Shown: positions 8,925-18,967, counted from the first letter of the stretch. The stretch is DNA of 64,000 bases from Leptolyngbya boryana PCC 6306 (GCF_000353285.1 NZ_KB731325.1:448381-512380), one strand, 5' to 3'. The notes: generated from the sequence alone by a model not told the origin. Program-made: numbers and translations.

Positions 8925-9761
8925 ATGTCTAAATTCCCACATGATGATTTTGCAAAAGCTTATCTAGCTGAGCTACTCAACACGATCGGCAAAGCAGTCC
9001 CCAATCGTCCTCTCAAAGCTGAGAGTCGCGCGGCTGATTTGTGGTTTGAGTTGAATCCTCAGTTGGAAGCACAGCGATCTCAGTTAGGATTATTGGGGCG
9101 ATTGCTCACGCGCAATGGGCTAATCGAGGTGTTTCGGAATGCGGCAACCGCGATCGAGATCCGTGCCTGCCAAGGGAAGTTGATTTCTGCCGAAGGAGAA
9201 TCACTCCGAAAAGCGAAGCGTCGCGATCAGCGTCTGACTGAGGCAGAATTGCCGTATCTGTGGCTTTTGATGCCAACAGCCTCGGCTGAAATTCGACAGG
9301 GGTTTTCAGTTATGGAGACTGATACAGCAGGAGTATACGAATTTCCAAGCCTACAACGGATCAAATTGATTGTGGTGCATCAGTTGGAAAAAACTGAGGA
9401 AACCCTGTGGCTGCGGTTGCTTAGTCGCGAAGGGGAACAGCAGCGAGCAATCGAGGAGTTTGCTCAGATATCTTCCGAACTCCCGCTTTATAATAGCATT
9501 GGAGATTTATTGGCAGACTATCGCACGATTTTGGAGACTCGTGGCAATCTTACACCTGAAGAGGAGGAACTGATTATGAAGTTGTCTGAGGCTTATTTGA
9601 AGCGAATCGAAGACTCAAAACAAGCAGGAAAACAGGAAGCTAGACAAGAGATGGCGCTTAAGTTACTGCGTGAGGGTGTTCCGATCGAGGTGATTACGCG
9701 CGTGTCTGAGTTGTCGATCGCAGAATTAGAACGACTCCGTGCCAATCTGTCGAATGAGTAG
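8925..9761 (+). CDS. Rpn-family (recombination-promoting nuclease/transposase-like) protein, cyanobacterial type
   Basis: 278 residues. The opening FPHDDFAKAYLAELL, followed by LKAESRAADLWFEL and LGLLGRLLTRNGLIEVFRNA, matches the cyanobacterial branch of the Rpn/PD-(D/E)xK nuclease family that is often present in many copies per genome. A conserved LPYLWLLMPTAS and LWLRLL follow. The C-terminus (about 215-278) is a charged helical tail (SEAYLKRIEDSKQAGKQEARQEMALKLL) ending in a segment like SIAELERL, common in this family. Relatives in other bacteria nick DNA and promote recombination; for the cyanobacterial type the role is unproven. It appears to be a single-gene unit; a potentially separate promoter lies in the upstream AT-rich gap. 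Confidence 0.75.
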   Translation: MSKFPHDDFAKAYLAELLNTIGKAVPNRPLKAESRAADLWFELNPQLEAQRSQLGLLGRLLTRNGLIEVFRNAATAIEIRACQGKLISAEGESLRKAKRRDQRLTEAELPYLWLLMPTASAEIRQGFSVMETDTAGVYEFPSLQRIKLIVVHQLEKTEETLWLRLLSREGEQQRAIEEFAQISSELPLYNSIGDLLADYRTILETRGNLTPEEEELIMKLSEAYLKRIEDSKQAGKQEARQEMALKLLREGVPIEVITRVSELSIAELERLRANLSNE

Positions 9762-9821
9762 GGAACTGAATCGCCGTAAAATCGTGAACTGTCAGCACAA
9801 CTCATAAGTTAGCTAGTAAAA

Positions 9822-10562
9822 GTGACCATTCGTTCTAGTCTAGATACACATATTGTCGCGATCGGGGGAGGTGGTTTCTCAATGGAGCCAGAAAATCCCT
9901 TACTCGATCAGTACATTTTGGGACTCAGCACAAAATCTCAGCCCAAGGTCTGTTTTCTTCCGACTGCTAGTGGAGATAGCGATCGCTATATTGTTAAATT
10001 CTATTCAGCGTTTCTCAAGTTTGCTTGTCAGCCCTGTCATCTTTCACTGTTCAACCCACCCACACTGGATCTTCGCGGTTTTTTACTCCAGCAAGACATT
10101 ATTTATGTGGGTGGAGGTAATACAAAGAATTTGGTTGCGCTGTGGCGAGATTGGGGCATTGATCAAATTTTGAGAGAGGGTTGGGAGCAAGGAGTCATTC
10201 TTTGCGGTTTGAGTGCAGGGTCAATGTGCTGGTTTGAGGAAGGCTTGAGTGATTACACCGGAAATGGGATGTACAAGCCTTTACACTGCCTTGGCTTTCT
10301 CAAGGGCAGCCATTGTCCACATTATGATGGGGAGCGAGATCGTAGACCTGTCTATCACCAAATGATTGCAGCAGGAGAATTAGCAGATGGATATGCTGCG
10401 GATGATGGAGTTGGATTACACTTTGTGAACGGAGCTTTGGTGAATATTGTTAGTTCTCGATCAACGGCAAAAGCCTATCGAGTAGAACGAGAAGGAGGTC
10501 GTGCCAAGGAAACGCTTTTAGAGCCGACGTATCTTGGAAATCTCAAAAATCGAAACTTCTGA
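9822..10562 (+). CDS. Peptidase E-like (family S51) dipeptidase
   Basis: 246 residues from a GTG start. The early strand VAIGGGGFSME, the PKVCFLPTASGD strand, IIYVGGGNTKNLVALW, and above all the nucleophile elbow GLSAGSMCWF (serine of GxSAGS) identify the S51 fold, in which the serine acts with a downstream histidine; HCPHYDGERDRR follows. Peptidase E cleaves Asp-X dipeptides in enterobacteria, while plasmid or cyanobacterial relatives are less defined (cyanophycinase is a related S51 member, but this one lacks its extra length). It follows the Rpn-like gene by 60 bases on the same strand. Presence on a plasmid segment suggests an accessory role. Confidence 0.82.
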   Translation: MTIRSSLDTHIVAIGGGGFSMEPENPLLDQYILGLSTKSQPKVCFLPTASGDSDRYIVKFYSAFLKFACQPCHLSLFNPPTLDLRGFLLQQDIIYVGGGNTKNLVALWRDWGIDQILREGWEQGVILCGLSAGSMCWFEEGLSDYTGNGMYKPLHCLGFLKGSHCPHYDGERDRRPVYHQMIAAGELADGYAADDGVGLHFVNGALVNIVSSRSTAKAYRVEREGGRAKETLLEPTYLGNLKNRNF

Positions 10563-10744
10563 TAGGATGAAAAAATCTAAGCTTCTCGCGAATCTAATTC
10601 TGAGTATTGCAAGAGGACGTGGAATAGGGTGTTGTTGAACACAGTCACTTTTGCGATCGCCAAAACTCTTTAGAGCGATGAATCAGATTCAGTGATCGCG
10701 CTACTGTTGAACAGTTCAGAAATTTAACCCACACCATTACAACT

Positions 10745-12106
10745 ATGGCGTTGAAGCGATCGAGCAATTCTACACCTGATGATCTGCTTACTCTCCTAGG
10801 GTCAGAAGAGCGGCAGTTCGTGGAACTCGGTCGGCAATTATCCTTGGATGACTTGGTAAAAAGCATCCTCAAACTCTCTGAGCGGCTTGGTGTAGAAGGG
10901 CGTAAGCGAATCATTCGCGCATTCACCGAGCATAATTTTGCGGCTGAGTTTGAAGATAATCCGCAGGGTGGAAGTCGATTTCGCAATGATTGTTTTGAGT
11001 ACACCTCTCCCTATGCCAATAGCCCCAATTATTCGGTGAAGCTCTATTGGTGGGATCGAGAGAAATTGCATCGGCAGTACATCGGGACAATTCCGTTTAA
11101 GCGAGATCAAATCATCCGTCTCCAGCATCGCACGACTGGAAAAAGTAGGATTGTTCTCTGTGAAGGGCTGTACACCGATCGCTCTCTGTTTGAACTGGTT
11201 CCTGCTATTAAGCAATTCCGTCAGGAAGAAGCTCAAAAACGTCGATCGCGAAACGAAGCGAGGAAGAACAAACAGCCTTTACCAGAATATGCTTCGGACG
11301 TACCAGAGCTGGGAATTGAGCTTCGCCTAAAGCAACTTCTTCCCACCTCACAGTCTTTTATCTTCAGCTATCCAGGCTGCTTGCAAAATGAACTGCGTGA
11401 AGACGATTGGCAAATCGAGATTTTGTCTGAATCTGAATTTTCAGCAATCAAAGCAGAATATATTCAACTGGAACACCAAGCGTTGAAGGATCAAGATGAT
11501 GCACTGACTCCACTCGATTGCACGACTCATTCTGATTCTACCCCCTCGAAACTGCTCTCTCGAAGCACTTCCAAAAAGTCAAAAGAAAGCAGTTCTTACG
11601 GAGTCGCGCAGAGCGCTAACCATAGTTCAAAATCGAAGTCTCCTACCTCTCCAAAACGGCAGCCCGCAACTCATACATCAGCTTCATCTCGATCGTCTGC
11701 TAAAATCATTGATCCAACTCCAACAATGCGAGGTCTAGCTTTGCTCAGTCAGCTTACCGAAGCTCCGATGCAACTGACCGAAACCACGACTCAAGTGTTT
11801 TTGTCTGACTCGCAGAATCGAGCGATTATCACCTTTGATCCAACCACTCAGCAGTTGCAGTCCTCTTACAGCAGCATTGAATTTCTTCAGCTACTCGAAA
11901 AGCTGGTCAAAATAGCATTTCGTCACGTTGCGGCGACAGACGAACAGCAACAGATGGCAACTCGCTTGAAAGTTCGACTGCAAGGTGCAAAGCATCAGAA
12001 ACCCGACGAACTGCTCAATTATTTGATGGGAACGCCGAGCAAGCGACGCAAAATTGAGTTTGACGATCGCTCCCATGCGGAGGGCCGATCACTACGATCG
12101 GAGTAG
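10745..12106 (+). CDS. Unknown protein, conserved-looking N-domain with Ser-rich linker
   Basis: 453 residues that I do not recognise. The N-terminal 240 residues look like a folded domain (LSLDDLVKSILKLSERLGVEGRKRIIRAF, then CFEYTSPYANSPNYSVKLYWWDREKLHRQYIGTIPF). Residues about 190-210 are strongly basic (AQKRRSRNEARKNK). A low-complexity Ser/Thr/Lys linker spans about 265-320, and a smaller C-terminal domain follows (TTTQVFLSDSQNRAIITF). No membrane segment is seen. The basic patches would suit nucleic-acid binding, but that is a guess. It stands alone between peptidase E and a convergent gene, and a perfect palindrome lies 50 bases past its stop. Confidence 0.6.
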   Translation: MALKRSSNSTPDDLLTLLGSEERQFVELGRQLSLDDLVKSILKLSERLGVEGRKRIIRAFTEHNFAAEFEDNPQGGSRFRNDCFEYTSPYANSPNYSVKLYWWDREKLHRQYIGTIPFKRDQIIRLQHRTTGKSRIVLCEGLYTDRSLFELVPAIKQFRQEEAQKRRSRNEARKNKQPLPEYASDVPELGIELRLKQLLPTSQSFIFSYPGCLQNELREDDWQIEILSESEFSAIKAEYIQLEHQALKDQDDALTPLDCTTHSDSTPSKLLSRSTSKKSKESSSYGVAQSANHSSKSKSPTSPKRQPATHTSASSRSSAKIIDPTPTMRGLALLSQLTEAPMQLTETTTQVFLSDSQNRAIITFDPTTQQLQSSYSSIEFLQLLEKLVKIAFRHVAATDEQQQMATRLKVRLQGAKHQKPDELLNYLMGTPSKRRKIEFDDRSHAEGRSLRSE

Positions 12107-12155
12107 TGTCCTGAAGACTCTATTCAATCACTCTCCTTTTAGAAGAACCAGTTGA

Positions 12156-12176
12156 ATTTTCCAAACTTTGGAAAAT
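12156..12176. promoter_or_regulatory. 21-bp perfect palindrome, copy 1
   Basis: Half-site ATTTTCCAAA, a central C, and the exact complementary half-site. It lies between two convergent genes, downstream of both stops, so here it may also act as a transcript-end hairpin. The same palindrome recurs at 18905-18925 and, with one change, at 18947-18967, which suggests recognition by a plasmid-encoded protein. Confidence 0.7.
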
Positions 12177-12252
12177 CTGGAATGATTTGCTCTGAATAAG
12201 CCGAAAATTTATAGGTGGACAAATTGTTTGATTAGTAGAGTTTTGTGTCACA

Positions 12253-14850
12253 TCAATGGAGGTGAGCCAGGAAATAGGCGATTTGATCTGCTAAAGCGCC
12301 AGAGCCTAATGCATCAGCCTGTTGTAGTTGACCAAGAAGTGTTCTTAAATCTTGAAGTCGAGCCTGCTTCTCGATAACCCAATTGCGATCACAGTCCCAA
12401 AGTTCAGCAAGCATTTGAACCAGAAGCTCACTCTCTGTGTTCCTACTCGTAGGAATAAGATCCGAACGCTGGACTAGCATCTTGAGAAGTATCCGTCTAA
12501 GCTGTTTGTATTGACTAATTCTGCCTAGATCATAGAGGTTTTGTCTAGCCTGATAATAAGACAGTAAAACTTCTTGAAAACGTTTTAAGAAACGTACAAG
12601 CGATTGATCTGCACACGCGACACCATTCACTTGTCTTGAATCTCGTGATAGCAATTCAACCAACTTCTCCCAAGCATCGCTAATGCGACCAAGAATTCGT
12701 AAATCAGGTAGTGACCGATTCCTAAATTCAGAGAGGTAGGCTCCAATTATATCAGCTGTCCCGTTGATTAATTTACTATCATGCTCTTCGACAATAGATC
12801 CATTGGTGAAACGATAAATTAGAACATCCATGACATCACACAGTATGATGCAATCGACTAGATTCCAATCTCTGAGTGTGGAAACAAGATGATTAACCTG
12901 AGCTAGGAAATTCAGGTTGTTTGGCTCGACTACTGCATCTAGAAGGTGACTTTGAGATTCATAAAGATGAACTTGCCTATCACTGCGCCGATGATTTTCT
13001 GAGTCGCTCTGACGTTCTAAAAAGAGTTTTTCGCGATCACGCACCAGCGCAGAGATAACTTGCTTGCCCAGTGCGTCAAGAAACGTCTCGTCTTCAGCAT
13101 CTTCTACTTTTACTGTCAACACAGGAATCAGTACAGCCCCGAAAAACTTCCAATCCAAAGCTTCTTCACTACGGCGGAGTAGCCGAGTAGGAACTTCTTG
13201 AATAACGGATGATAATGTTTCCGGAATCCATTCAAAGGCATTAGTAATAGATATCGACTGTAGTGTCTCATTTGCCAAGTCATCTTGCAAATTGAGCCAG
13301 GCTTCCTCAGTTTGAGGATCTTCAGAATGGCAAATTTCAGCAGCGATATCGTGAGAACGAGGAGCAATATGCGTTCCATCAGGTCTGGTCGCTTTTCTGA
13401 TATATCTAGCGTAAGCCAGCATATGGGTTAGCGTGATAAGCCGAGCAACTTGAGATGCAACATTAATGAGCGATTGTGTGAGCGTATGTTTGAGTCCATA
13501 GGCCTTGAGCCACGATCTCACAAATACACTGGTATCTTCATTACGAATTCCAATCAAACAGCGAAAAGCAGCGACGCGAATTTTTCGATTCGTCTGAAGT
13601 CTCTTGATGATTTCAGGAGCAGCATGAGCAATAAATGCATTGGCATCCAGTCCATGCCGCTGATAACGATTGAAACTGTCTACAGCAAAAGGCAAATCTA
13701 CAAGTGACTCTGCTAGCAATTCTAAATCAGCCTCTAATTCTTGAGTTAATTCCTGATGAGGTGGTTCTAGAACAATCGCGATCGATGCCCAAATTGTATT
13801 TCCGAAGGCTGTAAGCTCAAGTTTCTGCTTCAGACAATTAATTCGCTCCTCGTTTGTCAAGAAGCTGACTAATGAGTTATGCAGTTCTAGCGTTTTCTCT
13901 TGTTCTCCATCAATGATTTTTCGACAGGTTATTGTTGCCTGAAGATGTTGAAGATTCCACAACGGAGAATCATCTGCTTCTGAATCTCTTGGGATCTCCC
14001 CAACAAATTGTAGGCACGGATTTCCTTCGCTGTCTTCCCCTTCTTGCCAATTACTTCTTTCAAACCAAGCTCGAATCCTCAAAGCTCTACTAGCACTGAC
14101 TTCTGGAATTTGAGGGAGTTGGTATGAGTCCCAATTTCCCAGTACCCGAAGCTGTGCTTCAGACGGGATCTCTCCATTAATCCATAAGCTGAGTATCCAC
14201 CGTTGAAGATCAATCTTACGATATGGCAATCGCTGAAACTCAAGCAGCTTTGCTATATCGGCTTGGGAAAAGCTGCGGGCATTAACACTATCAAAACCAT
14301 AATCCTGACCTCTATCAATTAGCTCAAATTCCAGCCATATCAGTAGTTGTAGGGATGAAACGAGAGGAAGGAGTGCGCCAGTCAAAAGAGAAGGATCACG
14401 TTTAGCGAGTGTTACCAATACACCAAGCATTGCAACGGTGCTGCTTCGCTCTAAGATAATCGCGATCGAATACTCTAGGTCAGTTCTAGTAGGGCGGCTG
14501 TAAAGCCATGCTTCTAGAGTCATCAAGAGACAATTCACAATTCTAGGAGAGAGTGGCAAGTTTCGATGCCAGTAGAGCGATTTTCGCTCCCCTTGAAACT
14601 GTTTATTAGTATTGCCAATGATTAAACTCAGTTCATAAGTATCCGGTTGAAGATGAGCCAGTGATCGCTCTGTTTCCAGATTCTCCTCTGATTGGTCTCT
14701 CCGCTGGTAAAGACTTTCGCAGACTTCACGATTGCGCTGCGTTGCAACCTGGCAAAGTGTATCAACTATCTCGATCGCAGCTTTCTCATCAATTTGCAAT
14801 AGAGTTGTTGGGAAATAGAGGATAATAGACAGAAATCCTGTGAATTGCAT
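12253..14850 (-). pseudogene. C-terminal part of a giant nuclease-NTPase gene, separated by an IS
   Basis: The open frame codes for 865 residues, but its first 18 (up to TTLL) come from the end of the inserted IS; native sequence starts at QIDEKAAIEIVD. Joined to the fragment at 15785-18616 through the restored target site, it gives one frame of about 1,783 residues. This half is a long all-helical repeat-like region with no enzyme motif that I can see, as expected of the sensor/scaffold arm of large STAND-type proteins. Late features are the helices QVNHLVSTLRDWNLV and YLSEFRNRSLPDLRILGRI. Whether this piece is translated from an IS-borne start is unknown; a fresh ATG exists at 14850. No further frameshift is seen in it, so the insertion is probably recent. 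Confidence 0.72.
14798..14800. repeat. Target-site duplication AAT, left copy
   Basis: AAT directly precedes the left IS end and recurs at 15810-15812 just after the right end. A 2-bp TA reading shifted inward by two bases is equally possible because both termini begin with TAGAG; both readings restore the interrupted frame. Confidence 0.6.
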
Positions 14851-15809
14851 CTGATGTTGAACCTTGAACGCGCCCTAAACCAAGATCGCTTGCTTCGAGC
14901 TTTGACTGGACTGAATCGTAAAGCTTTTGATGCCCTGCTGCCGAGTTTTGAGCAAGCGTATGAGGCAAGCCGCAGTGCGGCAAAGCCAGTCCGAAAACGA
15001 GCAAAGGGCGGTGGGCGCAAAGCCAGGTTGAACAGCACAGAAGCGAAGCTGTTTTACATTTTGTTCTACTTTAAATGCTACCCGACCTTTGATTTAGCCG
15101 GGATTTTGTTTGACCTTGACCGTTCTCAGACGCATGAATGGATGCATGAACTGCAACCGATTCTCGAAACTGCATTGGGGCATGAGTTAGTGTTACCCGA
15201 ACGCAAGTTACGCAGCATTGACGCTTTCATGGAGATGTTTCCAGGCGTGGAACGGGTGATGATTGATGGAACTGAGCGTCCGATTCAACGCCCTCAAGAT
15301 GCAGAACAGCAGACGCAAAACTACTCCGGCAAAAAGCGTCGTCATACCCGCAAGCACCTAGCGGCAGTAGACCAAACCAAACGAGTGTTGGTGTTGAGCA
15401 AAGCCTGCGAAGGAAAGCTCCACGACAAGCGCTTTGAAGCCCAAGAAGAGATTGCGTTTCATATCCCAGATGAGATTCCCATTGAAGTCGATTTGGGGTT
15501 TCAAGGCTTGCAGTCCGAGTACACGAACATTCGCATTCCGCACAAGAAACCGAGAGGGGGTGAGTTAAGCGATGAGCAGAAACAAGAAAATCGCAGTTTG
15601 AGCCAATCGCGAGTTCTCTGTGAGAATGCGTTTGCAGGCATCAAGCGTTATGGTGCGGTGAGCGCAATCTATCGCAATCGTATAAAAGATTTTGATGACC
15701 GTTTAATGCTGACTGCTGCTGGGCTCTGGAACTTTTACTTGATGGCTGCTTAATCTGATGGCAAAAAGCAGGAATCTCACAACTCTACAACTTATTCCCC
15801 AACAACTCT
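14801..15809 (+). mobile_element. IS5-family-like insertion sequence, 1,009 bp
   Basis: The element is bounded by terminal inverted repeats AGAGTTGTTGGGRAATA (17 positions, one difference) at 14801-14817 and, complementary, 15793-15809. It is flanked by AAT on both sides and carries one transposase on the plus strand. It lies opposite in orientation to the split host gene. Deleting the element with one AAT joins host codons as ...LLTLL-QIDEKA... without loss of frame. I see no second copy in the window. ISfinder comparison would settle the group (IS1031- or IS427-like by TIR and short duplication). Confidence 0.88.
14854..15753 (+). CDS. IS5-family transposase with DDE_Tnp_4-type catalytic domain
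   Basis: 299 residues from the ATG at 14854; a TTG at 14845 in the same frame is less likely. The N-terminal helical domain (about 45-110, including LNSTEAKLFYILFYFKC and LDRSQTHEWMHEL) is the helix-turn-helix that reads the TIRs. The catalytic triad is visible as D138 (MIDGTERPIQRP), D213 (VDLGFQGLQ) and E257 (LCENAFAGIKRYG). A conserved NYSGKKRRHTRKHLAAVD lies between the first two. The frame is complete and all three acidic residues are present, so the element is probably still active or was so recently. Confidence 0.92.
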   Translation: MLNLERALNQDRLLRALTGLNRKAFDALLPSFEQAYEASRSAAKPVRKRAKGGGRKARLNSTEAKLFYILFYFKCYPTFDLAGILFDLDRSQTHEWMHELQPILETALGHELVLPERKLRSIDAFMEMFPGVERVMIDGTERPIQRPQDAEQQTQNYSGKKRRHTRKHLAAVDQTKRVLVLSKACEGKLHDKRFEAQEEIAFHIPDEIPIEVDLGFQGLQSEYTNIRIPHKKPRGGELSDEQKQENRSLSQSRVLCENAFAGIKRYGAVSAIYRNRIKDFDDRLMLTAAGLWNFYLMAA

Positions 15810-18616
15810 AATAAAGTAAGGAGGGGAGCAAAATCGAATGTACAAACATCCAGATCATGCGAACCTTCTGTACCAAGGCCATGGTCACGCCAATCATCAT
15901 CCCAATCATTCTCATAGCGATAGCGTGGTGATTGAATAGTTAATGCAAGCAGTAACTCTGCTCCAAGTTGAGAATTCACAAGAATCACAGTGGTTAGGTG
16001 AAAACCATTCCGATTGAGCATAAATTCTCGGAATTCATGATTCACCTCTCCTGCTGGACCTTTTGGATGTGAAGGTTCAAGTACGCCAATACCGGGCCTA
16101 GACAGAAAGCAGGAAGTCTCTGTTGACTCTAATCGATTTGCTGGAATAATTTCTCGACCTGCTAAAGCTCTTAAAAGCCAGGTTGAGCGCTCTGGAATAA
16201 TCCGAAGAGTAAAAACGATGCAGGCAAAAGCATTTGATTTGAAGTCGCCTAAATAGTAATTCTTTCTTCTGCTTAGCTCAGGGGCAGGTAATACTCCTTG
16301 TTGTCGAAGCTTGATAAGTTCAGCTAATTCTGCACTACTGATAGTGCGTGCTGTTGGATCAGGATCAGGTAACAACACTCTTTGTGCTAGATTAAGAATA
16401 AACTCGGCTACCTCTGTTCGGAGCGGAAACCTTCTCGCATCTGTACTCCAATTCAACCAAGCCTGTGCTGCCTTAAAAATAATGCAAGATTCTTCCAGAA
16501 TATCGTCTGGATTCTGTGATAAAAGCCAACGCCAAGCAGGTTCCCACAACTGCGGTTTTGGAGTGCCTGTTACCTGGTCTTGTACTGCAAGCTTTGTCCG
16601 GAGCGACGTGGGTTGAGAATCATCAGCTTCATAGTGAAAAGGAGTTGTTGCGATCGCTAAAAGGCGAATAATAAACCGTTCAATAATCAGTGGTAGATGT
16701 TCACTAGGGCATTCTCCAAGAACAACGCCAGGCTGCGTACTCAGAATTGCGCCATCCAAGAAGGAGTCTAGCAGTTGCAAGTACTCTCCTTCTAGTGCCT
16801 CACATACTGTCTCTTGCCACGTTTCATGGTTTTCTGACTCTAGGACAACCTGTAAAGCAAACCATCTAACAGGCTGTGACCAAAGCGGATTCATCAGTTT
16901 TTCTACCAGATTGTTTGTCTCAATCTCCCGACGGTTGCTTCTAAGAGAATGGAATCTTGCACAGTCTCCAACGAAGCGATGAGACACGGTGACTCTTTCA
17001 TCTACAACTCGAAGGCAATCTTTTCGTGTGAGAGTGCTTAGAACATCGCTCCCAATTGATGAATCAAAGTAAAGCGGCAGGTCGGGTGTAAACCTGTTTG
17101 CTAATTCTTCGGCTACCTTTATCAAAGCACGGCATGATTCGTTAAAGTTTCGATCGCCTCCAATATGATCACGCCAAAACCAGTTCAACAAATCTAGATC
17201 ACTCTTGAACTTAGAGACATCAACCTGCTTTTCTTGCACACTCCGAATCAGCCAGTCCAGTAACTTCAAATTCAGAGCAGGACCAAACTCATTGTGCCGC
17301 TGAATTAAGTCAGCAAGTCCTACTGGAAGATTCTCAGTTAATTTGAGCACTTGAATTGGAAGTTGTGGTAACTCTATGACTGGAAGCGATAAATCTGTGC
17401 CAAATTGGGCAGAAAGTTTTTCACGAATACGATCTGCACCACTTGGATGTGAAACGAGTACAAAACGGATATGACTATTTGTGTGAAGGTTTAGACTTGT
17501 GTGAATAAGATCTAAAACAGTGTTCAGGCTCTGCTCATCAACATCGCTAAGATCATCGATGATTAAAATAGGATTTTCGATGACCCTCGCTGCAAGAAGT
17601 TCGTCAAGCCGTCTCAGCCCTCGACCAGCAATAACGTCTGATGCTTCACTAAAGGCAACAATATCGGCTGGGTTAAGAAATAAACAATCAAAATTCTGAA
17701 AACACTGTTGAATTGCCAGCTTGCAAAGCACTGACTTGCCTGAACCAGATGGACCAGAAAGAAGCGTTATGTGTTGAGAAAAGACACACTCCTGTAGCTG
17801 GGAGAGTTCAGTTCTAGATAAAGCGATACTCTGCCCCAATGTACCTCGCAGAGCATGAAGACGCTTTTGCGATTGACTCAGTAATCTGGCAAGTGTTGCG
17901 CTAAATGCTGCTAGTCCTTGATCATTAGCCAATTCGCGCCAAATAAAACTGCTGATGCGTTCTGGGGGAAATCCTGAACCAAGCTGGAGAAGATACCCAA
18001 GCCAGCGTGCGATCGTCGTTCCTGCATCTTCATCACGACACAGCTCTTCTAACTCATTGTTCAATTCAGCCCTCGGATCAGTAACCAATTCACAAGAAAC
18101 CTTCGATTTGAAGTTAGTGAGTTCTGGTTTCTGTTTATTCTGCGATTTTGTCCCCCATCCTTGAATAACTTCTTCAGCGCTCCGCTCACCCTCAAATTTA
18201 CCTGAGATGACAAATCTGAGATGGTCTAGCAAATTAGGTATATGCTCAGAAGCAAGCTTGAAAATCTCCCAGAGTTCTTCAAGTGCCGAACGTAGCATAG
18301 TTTCTGATAGGGTTCGCTTAACTTGGGTCAGCGTAACAACCACTCCTATCTCAACAATGTCTGATAAGGCTTCTGTAAGAACCCGTTGAGATTGTTGCAA
18401 ATCTTGTCGTTCAGCTTCAGGTAACTCTTTCCAGCAACGGACAACCTTCAGAAGCGCTAGAAGGAATTGGTGCTCAAATCCACTGATGGCAAGTAAACCA
18501 CCTTCTGCACGAGAACTTTGTTGTTCTTGCCAAATCGCCCTAAGCTGGCTGAGTTGAGAGAGACGGGCGAATTCTTGAGTATCTAGGGTTGTTGAGGATG
18601 GATCACGATCGCTCAT
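15785..18616 (-). pseudogene. N-terminal part of a giant Cap4/DUF4297-like nuclease plus STAND-type NTPase, truncated by the IS
   Basis: 943 residues; the last seven (ELLGNKL) are read from the IS end, leaving 936 native residues. Residues about 40-160 resemble the Cap4/DUF4297-type restriction nuclease fold: GFEHQFLLALLKVV, an acidic ALSDIVEIG, then VTLTQVKRT (the QxK of PD-(D/E)xK enzymes). The NTPase follows, with Walker A GPSGSGKSV near residue 288 and Walker B ILIIDDLSD near 352, and then helical STAND-like regions. A good ribosome site (AAAAGGA) lies before the ATG at 18616. The combination of effector nuclease, NTPase switch and long sensor arm is typical of anti-phage proteins such as the Avs group, though I cannot assign a named type. 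Insertion of the IS cuts the sensor part away. Confidence 0.75.
15810..15812. repeat. Target-site duplication AAT, right copy
   Basis: It matches 14798-14800 and abuts the right inverted repeat of the IS. Confidence 0.6.
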
Positions 18617-18625
18617 ATATTCCTT

Positions 18626-18790
18626 TTAACTTATAGAAAAGTCAACTTGATTTGAAAGAAAACGATCGCAACAAATTTCTACCTCTAAAATAATCGGATG
18701 GAATCCAAGGTTGCGTTCTGCATCTTTAATGCCTTCGCAGACTTCTAGCTGATGATTCTGATTACGTTCCCCACCAATAGCAATGGCTTC
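18626..18790 (-). pseudogene. Start-less 54-codon frame just before the nuclease-NTPase gene
   Basis: Reading leftward from 18790, the frame EAIAIGGERNQNHQLEVCEG... runs to a stop 9 bases before the 943-residue gene. An in-frame TAA lies immediately upstream (18791-18793) and there is no usable ATG, GTG or TTG at its beginning. Composition looks protein-like (GIKDAERNLGFHP, IILEVEICCDRF). It could be the 3' remnant of a small partner gene of the defence locus, or a chance frame. Confidence 0.35.
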
Positions 18791-18904
18791 TTAATTCTGC
18801 CACGGCTGATTTGATAAGTTTAAAATTCGAGAGTTAGATGCACCAGAACTCGCGACCTGAAGTAAGATCAGCGTAAATCCTCTACAACTCGCTACAATTC
18901 TCCG

Positions 18905-18925
18905 ATTTTCCAAACTTTGGAAAAT
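18905..18925. promoter_or_regulatory. 21-bp perfect palindrome, copy 2
   Basis: Identical to the site at 12156-12176 (half-site ATTTTCCAAA, central C). Its centre at 18915 is 42 bp from the centre of copy 3, which is four DNA turns, so a protein dimer pair could bind on one DNA face. Confidence 0.75.
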
Positions 18926-18946
18926 TTAGAGAGGGTCAATCTTCAG

Positions 18947-18967
18947 ATTTTCCAAGCTTTGGAAAAT
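18947..18967. promoter_or_regulatory. 21-bp palindrome, copy 3 (one change)
   Basis: As copies 1 and 2, except that the left half ends in CCAAG rather than CCAAA. A further partial half (ATTCCAAAC) follows directly. The group is a plausible operator for the XRE-like regulator encoded downstream, or a partition or replication site. Confidence 0.7.
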
